This document shows, in pieces, positions 1 through 5,370 of a DNA stretch of 5,370 nucleotides. Source of the DNA: Clostridia bacterium (lineage in GTDB: Bacteria > Bacillota > Clostridia > Oscillospirales > Butyricicoccaceae); assembly GCA_017552495.1 (NCBI GenBank), contig JAFZPW010000033.1, positions 1 through 5,370 on the forward strand. The letters are read 5' to 3'. Within the stretch, counting starts at the first letter, position 1; each line of letters begins with the position of its first letter. The notes beneath the pieces were generated by a model. It was given only the letters and a program-made list of their open reading frames with translations. It did no database searches and was not told the DNA's origin. A program made the position numbers and the translations under genes.

Positions 1-448
1 GGGCGCGCATGACATTGTATTCCTCCAGTGCCTTGCCCATCGCCGCCAGCACTTGGGCGGTGAGCTCGTCGGCATCGGCCTCTTCCTTGTCCTCTTCCAT
101 GGCGTCGGGCAGGCGAAGCAGCGCCAGCGCGTTGACCTCGTCGCTGACACCATAAGTCTCGGAGACCTGCTTCAGCGCGTCCAGATAACCGCGGATCACG
201 GGCATATTGGGCGTGATCCGGATGTCGCCGCCTTCTTTGGCCCGCACCGAGACAAAAATATCCACCTTGCCGCGGGCGATGGCGGCCTGCGCCGCCTTGG
301 CCACCGGATCCTCCAGATAGCCGTAAACCCGGGGCACCTTGATATTGAGATCGAGATACCGATGGTTCACCGAGCGGATCTCCACCGTGATCTCGCGGGC
401 TTCGTTTTCTTCCTTGACCCGGCCATAGCCGGTCATGCTGCTAAGCAT
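1..448 (-). CDS. yicC: YicC/YloC family endoribonuclease, N-terminal half (runs off left edge)
   Basis: The first 149 codons are present and the C-terminal half lies beyond base 1; the family is usually about 290 residues. The protein opens with MLSSMTGYGR, the family hallmark, followed by EIRSVNHRYLD (residues 23-33) and RGKVDIFVSV (59-68). These fit the YicC N-terminal domain, and the window ends at the LEEYNVMRA segment that closes it. YicC proteins are cytoplasmic; the E. coli member is described as an endoribonuclease acting in RNA turnover, and the Bacillus homologue is called YloC. The ATG at 448 is chosen because it places SMTGYGR at the family's usual distance from the start; a modest GGAAG lies 8 nt upstream. 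It begins 29 bp after the RseC-like gene on the same strand, so it is probably cotranscribed, although a promoter inside that gene cannot be excluded. In many Firmicutes yloC is followed by remA and gmk, which would lie left of this window. Confidence 0.93.
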   Translation of the reverse strand, partial: MLSSMTGYGRVKEENEAREITVEIRSVNHRYLDLNIKVPRVYGYLEDPVAKAAQAAIARGKVDIFVSVRAKEGGDIRITPNMPVIRGYLDALKQVSETYGVSDEVNALALLRLPDAMEEDKEEADADELTAQVLAAMGKALEEYNVMRA

Positions 449-477
449 AGGTTCCACTTCCGTTTCTTCAAAATCAT

Positions 478-885
478 TTATTCCGCGAAGCGGGAGATGG
501 TAAAATGCATCTCCCTGTCATGCCTTTTCATGCTACGGGAAACCAGAATGCAAATCGCCATCCCCGCCGCAAAAGCCAGGCCGCCCGCCAGCGCCCTGCG
601 CCCGTCGCCGCCGCCCGCCGCAAAATATCCCGCAAAAAACAGGATCAGCGGCATGATGTACAGCAGCATTGCCAACCGGAGCACCCGGCCGGTAGCGCTC
701 TCCACGATCACCTGATCGCCAGCCTGCGCGCCGATGGGATTGTCCGCCCGCACCACTACCGTTTCGTCGGGATGGGGACAGCCGTGGCAGGTATGACAAT
801 CCCCACTGCAGGCCGACTTGCGGGTGACCGCCACCATGGCGGTGCGGTCGTCGACCCGGCGAACGACCTGTGCTTTTTGTTCCAT
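478..885 (-). CDS. SoxR-reducing system RseC/MucC-family membrane protein
   Basis: This 135-residue protein fits the short RseC family. An N-terminal cytoplasmic-type domain carries a cysteine cluster, C26-X3-C30-X2-C33-X2-C36 (ACSGDCHTCHGC), followed by a small beta-rich stretch (about 42-62, TVVVRADN and QVIVESATG). Two hydrophobic helices follow (about 70-90 and 98-115), then a short basic tail. In proteobacteria RseC belongs to the Rsx/Rse machinery that re-reduces SoxR; in Firmicutes its role is unsettled, so the name is a family label only. The four spaced cysteines suggest a metal or Fe-S site, which is my inference. The start is well supported: a GGAGG Shine-Dalgarno (plus-strand 894-898) lies 8 nt before the ATG. 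The gene begins 17 bp after the flavoprotein gene and ends in TAA, 29 bp before yicC, so it is probably operonic. Adjacency to a flavoprotein suggests a shared redox role but does not prove it. Confidence 0.85.
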   Translation of the reverse strand: MEQKAQVVRRVDDRTAMVAVTRKSACSGDCHTCHGCPHPDETVVVRADNPIGAQAGDQVIVESATGRVLRLAMLLYIMPLILFFAGYFAAGGGDGRRALAGGLAFAAGMAICILVSRSMKRHDREMHFTISRFAE

Positions 886-902
886 CGTTGTTTCCTCCGT
901 TC

Positions 903-2492
903 TCAGTCAAGGGGCTTCCAGCGGGCCATGATGGCCTCCGCGGCACGGATGCCGTCCACGGCGGCGCTGACGATGCCGCCCGCGTAGCCCGCGCCCTCTC
1001 CGCAAGGGATCAGGCCGGAAACCGTCGTGCTGAAAAGATCCTCGCCCCGGGTGATTCGCACGGGAGACGAAGTGCGGGTCTCCACGCCGGTAAGCACGGC
1101 GTCGGGCGCGTCGTAGCCCCGGATTTTCGCGCCAAAGCGGGGCAGCGCCCGCCGCAGCATCTCGCAGACGAAGGGCGGCAGCGCCTCGTCCAGCTTGCAA
1201 AACTGCCAGCCGCGAGGATAGGTGGGCGTTACGCGGCCCAGCGCCGTCGTCTGTCGATTTGCGAGAAAGTCCCCGGCAAGCTGCACCGGAGCCGCAAAGC
1301 CGCCGCCCGCAAGGGCAAAGGCTTCCCGCTCCAACCGCCGCTGAAAGGCCACGCCGTCCAGCGGGCCGCTGCCGTAATCCTCCGGCCCAACCGAAACGCA
1401 CAGCGCCGCGTTGGCGTTGCGCCCGGCGCGGGCGTGATAACTCATACCGTTCGTCACCACGCCGCCCTGCTCACTGGCGGCTGCTACCACCTGACCGCCA
1501 GGACACATACAGAAGGAATAGCAGCCCCGCCCGTTTTCCCGGTGAGAAAGGGTGTATTCTCCCGGCGGAAGGCCGGGTGTGCCTGCGTATTTTCCGTAAA
1601 GGGCGCGGTCGATCTCCTCTTGCAGATGCTCGGCGCGGACGCCCACGGAAAAGGGCTTCGGCTCCAAAAAGACGCCCTGCTCCAGCAGGATGGAAAAACT
1701 GTCCCGGGCGCTGTGGCCGATGGCCAGCACCGCTGTCTGACAGGGCAACTCCCCGCCGTCCAGCCGCAGGCCGCGCAGCGCGCCGTTTCACGTCAGCAGA
1801 CCACGCATGGGAGTCTCAAACCGCACCTGCCCGCCCAGGGAACGGATCTCGCTGCGGATGGAAACTACAATGCCTTTCAGCAGATCGGTGCCGATATGGG
1901 GCTTGGCCGCCCGCAAAGCGTCTTCCGGCGCGCCGTGCTGCCGCAAAATCTCGGTAACCAACTCGCAGCGGTTGTTCCCGATGCGGGTGGTGAGTTTACC
2001 GTCGGAATAGGCTCCGGCGCCGCCCTCACCAAACTGGATGTTGCAATTCTCTCGCAGCGCGCCGCCGGAAAAAAAGGCATCTACCGCCCGATCCCGTTCT
2101 TTCATTTCCGCGCCGCGCTCCAGCACCACGGGCCGATAGCCCCGCCGGGCCAAAATCAGCGCGGCGAACATTCCCGCAGGGCCGAAGCCAACGATCGCAG
2201 GCGGCGCGTCCAGGCATTCCCCACCGCTCGGCGCGGGCAAAACCGGCACACGGCGCAGGCGGACAGCAGGATCGTTTCTCTTTTGGATAAACGTCGTCTC
2301 ATCCCCCGCCAGCTCCAACTCCACCGTACAGATGGCGCAAAGGCCGCCGTGCCGCAGATCAAGGGATTGCCGGTGGATCCGTCCGCGCAAAACATCCCGG
2401 GGCGACAGCCCGCAAATCCTTCTTGCGGCAGTCAAGGCTTCCTCTTCTCCAAAGGGAAAAGGAAGCCTGACATCGGATATCAGAATACTCAT
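903..2492 (-). pseudogene. NAD(P)/FAD-dependent oxidoreductase (COG2509 family), interrupted by one in-frame TGA
   Basis: The reading frame spans 529 codons, about the usual family length, with a TGA at codon 235 (1790-1788). Before the stop are an N-terminal domain (about 1-95), the dinucleotide-binding motif GFGPAG (102-107) followed by VVLERG (122-127), and GEGGAGAYSDGKLTTR (155-170), typical of COG2509 FAD-dependent dehydrogenases. After it, in the same frame, come VLAIGHSARD (255-264), EPKPFSVGVR (277-286), CPGGQVVAAASEQGGVV (330-346) and the C-terminal FAD segment CGEGAGYAGGI (497-507). No base is gained or lost. The substrate of the family is not known. The start overlaps the stop of cdaR (ATGA), and no strong Shine-Dalgarno is seen, so translation is probably coupled. 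If TGA terminates here, the 234-residue product lacks the second half of the FAD fold and is unlikely to work. An assembly error at one base, or read-through, would make this a normal gene. Confidence 0.85.
1788..1790 (-). other. In-frame TGA codon inside the flavoprotein gene
   Basis: The minus strand reads CTG CTG ACG TGA AAC GGC GCG, giving LLT-stop-NGA. The flanking residues (MRGLLT, then NGALRGLRLDGGE) fit a surface turn between two strands, where homologues vary and commonly carry a charged or polar residue. TGA is one transition away from CGA (Arg) and one change from GGA (Gly) or TGG (Trp). TGA also ends cdaA, cdaR and this gene itself, so it is a normal stop codon in this genome. Confidence 0.9.
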
Positions 2493-3751
2493 GGTTCTGT
2501 GGTCTGCCCGCCGGAACTGCGCGCCGCATCCAGCGCTTCTTGTGAAACCTCGGCCTTAATTTCGGCGTCCTGATAAATGTGAACGGTGCGAATGCTGCAT
2601 TCCACCCGGCACTTCAACACGTTTTCTCCCGCCTCCAGCGCAGAAAGCTCATACGCGGGAATCAGTGTAAAATCACTTTCCTGCAGCCGGAGAATCACGC
2701 TTTCAGGCCCGAAAACACGGAATGCCGCAATCTGCTCCGGATAAGTCAAAAGCCCGTCTTCCGCGATCCGGCTCTGGGTCACTTCCATCTGCTGGAAGGT
2801 GTAGCCGTCCAGCGTCAGCGTAACGGTCGCCTCGGCGGGAAGATCGCTCTCGGCCAAAACTCCGTTTGGCAGTAAAATGGGCATCCGATAGAGCATCGTC
2901 CCGTTTTCTTCCAGCTCCTGCAGGTCAATGGCGCCCAATTCGATCTGATTAAGCACGGCAATGGCGTCTGGCGAGCCGGTGAGGGTGATGGTTTTGGGCT
3001 CAATCGTATAATCGATCATGCGCTCGGTGATGATTTCTCCGTTGATAAAGCGTACTGTCAGCGGAATGGCCCCGTTTTGCTTCACCGTCAGCGCCAGCAT
3101 GGTGGAAGGCGTATCCGCCGTCACATGAACGTCGGTGACCTCGTTACCCTGGACATCCAGCAGCGTATAGTTCACGCTGGTCTGTGTGGTACGGGTAACG
3201 GCGCTTACGTCGTAAACAACCTTGGCCTTTTTGATTTGCTTGAGGACGCTGGCGGCGCCCCGCACCACGATGGCGTCGGGAGCAACAGCATAATCGGAAA
3301 TGCTGAGTCCTTCGGCGGGCGTTCCAACAAGTTCCACCTCAACGGGAACGGAAACTGCGGACAGACGATCCACCGTCACTTCGATTTTAGCGGGATTTTT
3401 CTGAGAAAGCGTCACACCAGAGGCATCCACCACCACGCGGTAACTGAGCGAATAGGTTCCCGGCTCGATGATGGAGCCAACGCTGGCGGTGGCGGTGATG
3501 TATTCCTCGCTCATATCCAGCACGCTGTTAAAGGAGCCCGTCACCTTGACAGACACGGTGCTGTTGCTGCCGCTGAGGATCACCAGATCGTTCTGAGCAA
3601 GCTGATCCAGCCCATCAAGCTGAACGGGGATGTTGCGGTATTCCACCGTCTTGTCAGTGTTGCGGGCGCTCATCACATAGACCCACAGTACAGCGGCCAT
3701 CAGCAGGGAAAACACCCGCAGGATCACATCGTGTTCTTTTATCCATTTCAT
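2489..3751 (-). CDS. cdaR: YbbR-domain protein CdaR, regulator of the diadenylate cyclase CdaA
   Basis: This 420-residue protein has one N-terminal transmembrane segment (about 9-27, ILRVFSLLMAAVLWVYVM) after a short charged start, followed by a long beta-rich extracytoplasmic region. That region divides into about four YbbR repeats (roughly 35-128, 133-224, 228-313 and 318-402), each starting with a strand such as IPVQLDG, VPVEVELVG or IPLTVRF. In Firmicutes CdaR (YbbR) binds the membrane part of CdaA and modulates c-di-AMP synthesis; that role is known for the family and supported here by the direct cdaA neighbour. The start at 3751 overlaps the cdaA stop by 4 bp (ATGA), with a G-rich AAGGGGG about 11 nt upstream. 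The stop overlaps the start of the flavoprotein gene in the same way. The length is somewhat shorter than the Bacillus protein. The C-terminal tail (about 403-420) is low in structure and ends GGQTTEP. Confidence 0.95.
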   Translation of the reverse strand: MKWIKEHDVILRVFSLLMAAVLWVYVMSARNTDKTVEYRNIPVQLDGLDQLAQNDLVILSGSNSTVSVKVTGSFNSVLDMSEEYITATASVGSIIEPGTYSLSYRVVVDASGVTLSQKNPAKIEVTVDRLSAVSVPVEVELVGTPAEGLSISDYAVAPDAIVVRGAASVLKQIKKAKVVYDVSAVTRTTQTSVNYTLLDVQGNEVTDVHVTADTPSTMLALTVKQNGAIPLTVRFINGEIITERMIDYTIEPKTITLTGSPDAIAVLNQIELGAIDLQELEENGTMLYRMPILLPNGVLAESDLPAEATVTLTLDGYTFQQMEVTQSRIAEDGLLTYPEQIAAFRVFGPESVILRLQESDFTLIPAYELSALEAGENVLKCRVECSIRTVHIYQDAEIKAEVSQEALDAARSSGGQTTEP

Positions 3752-4596
3752 TTGCGGAGCAGCCCCCTTATCCGTTGTCCCAGCGTGCGCTTATCCTCGG
3801 CTTCCTCTTCAGGCATCAATTTTGCCGTCAGCAGCCGCTCCAGCGTTTCAGGCGCAAGATGCTGCTTGAGCACGCCGCTCTCTGCCAGCGAGATCGCCCC
3901 GGTTTCCTCCGAAACGATCACCGAAAGCGAATCAAAATGCTCGCTCTGCCCAAGGCCGGCCCTGTGCCGGGTGCCAAGATCTTTGCTGATGTTCTGCTTC
4001 CCGCTCAGCGGAAGGATGCAGCCGGCGGCCACAATTCGCCCGTCGGCCACAATCACGGCGCCGTCGTGCAGGGGTGCTTTATTGTAAAACAGATTCTTCA
4101 AAAGCTCGGCGTTCACGTCGGCGTTGATGGTGGTGCCTGTATTGATAATCTCCGTGAGGTGATCGTTTCGCTTGAAAATGATGAGCGCGCCGGTCTTTGT
4201 CCATGCGAGCGCGTTGACCGCCTCGATGGTTTGAACGATCACAGCGTCGGTAATGTTCTTCTGCTGCTTGCGGTTGTCGGAGAAAAAGCGGGCGATGCGG
4301 TTGCTGCCGAATTGCTCCAGCATCTTTCGCAGCTCGGGCTGAAAAATGACCACCAGCGCGACCAGACCGAATCGCATCACCGACTCCATGATAAACGAGG
4401 TCACGTTGAGCATCAGCAAATCGGAAAGTTCCAGGAAAAGAAGAAGGATAATCAGTCCGTAAAGCAACTTGCGCGCCCCGGTATTTCGCAAAAACCGGAT
4501 CAAACGGTAAAACAAAAAGGCCACGATCAGGATGTCGATCACATCCAAGGGTGTGGCCAATTTTGCAGAATTGACGATGGATTCCCAAACATTCAT
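3748..4596 (-). CDS. cdaA: Membrane diadenylate cyclase CdaA (c-di-AMP synthase)
   Basis: CdaA condenses two ATP into cyclic di-AMP at the inner face of the membrane; c-di-AMP controls potassium and osmolyte balance and cell-wall homeostasis in Gram-positives. The 282-residue product has three hydrophobic helices (about 18-36, 44-63 and 70-86) and then a DisA_N-type cyclase domain (about 100-260). Its catalytic motifs are intact: DGA at 178-180 (PLHDGAVIV) and RHR at 210-212 (DLGTRHRA), with VSEETGAIS at 228-236. The start is set at 4596 (MNVWESIVNS) because AAAGGAA lies 8 nt upstream and the length matches the family. An ATG at 4644 would add 16 residues, has no ribosome site, and falls inside the promoter spacer. 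Two segments differ from the pattern I recall: FKR in place of the common ER after GALII, and GQSEHFD in place of GISEVSD-like sequence. The gene heads the operon and overlaps cdaR. In Bacillus glmM follows cdaR; here it does not. Confidence 0.96.
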   Translation of the reverse strand: MNVWESIVNSAKLATPLDVIDILIVAFLFYRLIRFLRNTGARKLLYGLIILLLFLELSDLLMLNVTSFIMESVMRFGLVALVVIFQPELRKMLEQFGSNRIARFFSDNRKQQKNITDAVIVQTIEAVNALAWTKTGALIIFKRNDHLTEIINTGTTINADVNAELLKNLFYNKAPLHDGAVIVADGRIVAAGCILPLSGKQNISKDLGTRHRAGLGQSEHFDSLSVIVSEETGAISLAESGVLKQHLAPETLERLLTAKLMPEEEAEDKRTLGQRIRGLLRK

Positions 4597-4604
4597 AGCC
4601 CGCG

Positions 4605-4611
4605 TTCCTTT
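4605..4611 (-). promoter_or_regulatory. Ribosome binding site of cdaA
   Basis: The minus strand reads AAAGGAA, followed by an 8-nt spacer and the ATG at 4596. This decides the cdaA start in favour of MNVWES over the upstream ATG at 4644. Confidence 0.8.
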
Positions 4612-4615
4612 GCAA

Positions 4616-4633
4616 GTTATTATTCTTAATAAC
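4616..4633. repeat. 18-bp perfect inverted repeat next to the cdaA promoter, candidate operator
   Basis: On the minus strand the sequence is GTTATTA-AGAA-TAATAAC: two perfect 7-bp arms around a 4-nt centre. It begins one base after the -10 element (4635-4640), so it covers the expected transcription start near 4627-4629. The first arm would mostly lie upstream of that start, so the repeat could not fold completely in the mRNA. This favours a DNA site for a dimeric repressor over an RNA hairpin. I do not recognise it as the box of a named regulator. AT-rich palindromes can arise by chance in such DNA, so function is inferred. Confidence 0.45.
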
Positions 4634-4634
4634 A

Positions 4635-4663
4635 ATATTAACAAAAAAACGGCGCTTTTTCAA
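4635..4663 (-). promoter_or_regulatory. Sigma-A-type promoter of the cdaA operon
   Basis: The minus strand has TTGAAA (-35, 4663-4658), a 17-bp spacer and TAATAT (-10, 4640-4635). Each hexamer differs from consensus at one or two positions and the spacing is optimal. The expected start near 4627-4629 gives a leader of about 30 nt before cdaA, containing its ribosome site. The element lies in the only AT-rich gap of the window, which fits a promoter for cdaA and the closely packed genes after it. The spacer contains a run of seven T. Confidence 0.82.
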
Positions 4664-4688
4664 TAGCGAACGGCAGGTTTTTTGCGTT

Positions 4689-5370
4689 TTACGCGGATTT
4701 TAACAATTCATTCAGAATCCACAAAAACCGCTCCAGCTCCGCAGGTGTGGTAAAAGCCGAAAAGCTCAGGCGGGCCGTTCCTTCCGGCAGCGTTCCGCCG
4801 CTGCGGTGCGCCAGCGGCGCGCAGTGCAGTCCACCCCGCAGACAGACGCCCCGATCAGCCAGTCTCTGGCAAAGATCGGCGGGATCGCATCGCCTGCTCC
4901 GAAAGGACAGCACCCCGGATTGGCATTGCCGGGAAACATAAACCTCTATCCCCGGCAGGAGAGAAAGACCCTCCGCCGCCTGATGCAAAAGCCGCTCTTC
5001 CCGCCGGCGGATGGCTTCCCGTTCCCGGGAAACAAAGCGCAGTCCCTCCCGCAGTCCGGCGATGCCGGGAACATTGAGTGTCCCGCTCTCAAGCATATCG
5101 GGCAGAAAGTCCGGCTGACGCGTTTCCAACGACAGGCTGCCCGTTCCCCCTTCGATCAAACTGTAAAGTGTTTTATCTTGACAGCAAAGCAATATTCCGG
5201 TTCCTTGTGGACCGTAAAGGGCTTTATGCCCAGGCATACACAAAAAAGCTGCGGCGCGCATCGCGCCCGCGTTCAGCGGAAGGACGCCCGCCGATTGCGA
5301 GGCATCCACGATGAGCGGGAGCCCCCTTTCGGCGCACAGGCCGTCGATCCGATCCAGCGGCAGGATAAAC
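4689..5370 (-). CDS. Cysteine desulfurase-like class V aminotransferase, C-terminal part (runs off right edge)
   Basis: 226 codons are present; the family is about 380 residues, so the N-terminal third or more lies beyond base 5370. Numbering from the window edge, D22 in IVDASQSAG would contact the PLP pyridine nitrogen. K49 in PGHKALYGPQGTG is the PLP lysine. SGTLNVPGIAGL (95-106) is a family signature, and C183 in RGGLHCAPLAH (178-188) matches the catalytic cysteine of SufS-type desulfurases. The TIGR01977-like pattern fits best. Such enzymes take sulfur from cysteine as an enzyme persulfide, releasing alanine, for Fe-S or thio-cofactor synthesis; a related selenocysteine lyase activity is possible. 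No scaffold or sulfur-carrier gene is visible, so the sulfur acceptor is unknown. The frame stays open to the edge, so the GTG at 5309 is an internal valine, not a start. It ends in TAA, 92 bp before cdaA. The promoter in that gap suggests separate control from cdaA. Confidence 0.93.
   Translation of the reverse strand, partial: FILPLDRIDGLCAERGLPLIVDASQSAGVLPLNAGAMRAAAFLCMPGHKALYGPQGTGILLCCQDKTLYSLIEGGTGSLSLETRQPDFLPDMLESGTLNVPGIAGLREGLRFVSREREAIRRREERLLHQAAEGLSLLPGIEVYVSRQCQSGVLSFRSRRCDPADLCQRLADRGVCLRGGLHCAPLAHRSGGTLPEGTARLSFSAFTTPAELERFLWILNELLKSA

Noticed and set aside
53..715. Plus-strand open frame of 220 codons opposite yicC and the RseC-like gene.
   Set aside because: It overlaps two genes with clear family signatures on the minus strand, and its own translation resembles nothing known to me.
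1788..1790. Genome-wide reassignment of TGA to Trp or Gly.
   Set aside because: TGA ends cdaA, cdaR and the flavoprotein gene itself, with ATGA overlaps at two of these, and tryptophans that I checked are TGG.
1741..1800. A frameshift as the cause of the split flavoprotein gene.
   Set aside because: The two halves are in the same frame (the distance between them is a multiple of three) and the linking codons read sensibly as NGALRGLRLDGGE, so only the TGA interrupts it.
870..2573. A 567-codon open frame on the plus strand, antisense to the flavoprotein gene and spanning its TGA.
   Set aside because: Its translation shows no recognisable domain and is rich in Arg, Ala, Gln and Pro, as expected from the complement of GC-rich coding DNA. 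The opposite strand carries clear COG2509 motifs over the same span.
3077..4629. Long plus-strand open frames (3077-4087 and 3775-4629) opposite cdaR and cdaA.
   Set aside because: They are mirror frames of well-supported genes, lack family motifs, and have no promoter or ribosome site that I can see.
4597..4644. A 16-residue N-terminal extension of CdaA starting at 4644.
   Set aside because: It has no Shine-Dalgarno, its ATG falls inside the promoter spacer upstream of the predicted transcript start, and the internal ATG at 4596 has a good ribosome site and gives the family length.
4689..5309. A complete 206-residue protein starting at GTG 5309.
   Set aside because: The frame continues upstream with LPLIVDASQSAG, the standard class V aminotransferase sequence, so the GTG encodes an internal valine and the gene is cut by the window edge.

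Overview
The window looks like chromosomal DNA from a Gram-positive bacterium of the Clostridia, probably Oscillospirales/Ruminococcaceae-like. This is an inference from three things: the gene set (a CdaA/CdaR c-di-AMP pair, a COG2509 flavoprotein, a four-cysteine RseC-like protein, a YicC/YloC protein and a TIGR01977-type cysteine desulfurase), the GC-rich coding DNA, and the AT-rich promoter gap with consensus sigma-A elements. No 16S rRNA or other definitive marker is present. All six recognisable genes lie on the minus strand, so the region is transcribed from high to low coordinates. I see no tRNA, rRNA, CRISPR array, insertion sequence or prophage gene.

Layout in transcription order. 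A cysteine desulfurase-like PLP enzyme (5370 to 4689) enters from the right edge without its N-terminal part. A 92-bp AT-rich gap follows, holding a very good sigma-A-type promoter and an 18-bp perfect inverted repeat just downstream of the -10 element. Next comes a tightly packed run: cdaA (4596 to 3748), cdaR/ybbR (3751 to 2489), a COG2509 NAD(P)/FAD-dependent oxidoreductase (2492 to 903), an RseC-family membrane protein (885 to 478) and the first half of yicC (448 to the left edge). The first three are joined by two 4-bp ATGA stop/start overlaps. The last gaps are only 17 and 29 bp, so one operon driven by the promoter near 4650 is the simplest reading.

How the genes work together. CdaA makes the second messenger c-di-AMP at the membrane, and CdaR is its extracytoplasmic membrane-anchored partner and regulator. 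The flavoprotein and the RseC-like protein are both predicted redox proteins, but nothing in the sequence ties them mechanistically to c-di-AMP. YicC is an RNA-processing protein.

The most notable anomaly is a single in-frame TGA at 1790-1788, which splits an otherwise intact 529-codon flavoprotein gene. Frame and family motifs continue on both sides, so this is a point nonsense change, a sequencing error or a recoding event, not a frameshift. The other item worth attention is the palindrome next to the cdaA promoter, a candidate operator for the c-di-AMP operon. Otherwise the window is an ordinary core-genome region; I did not find convincing evidence of a new system.
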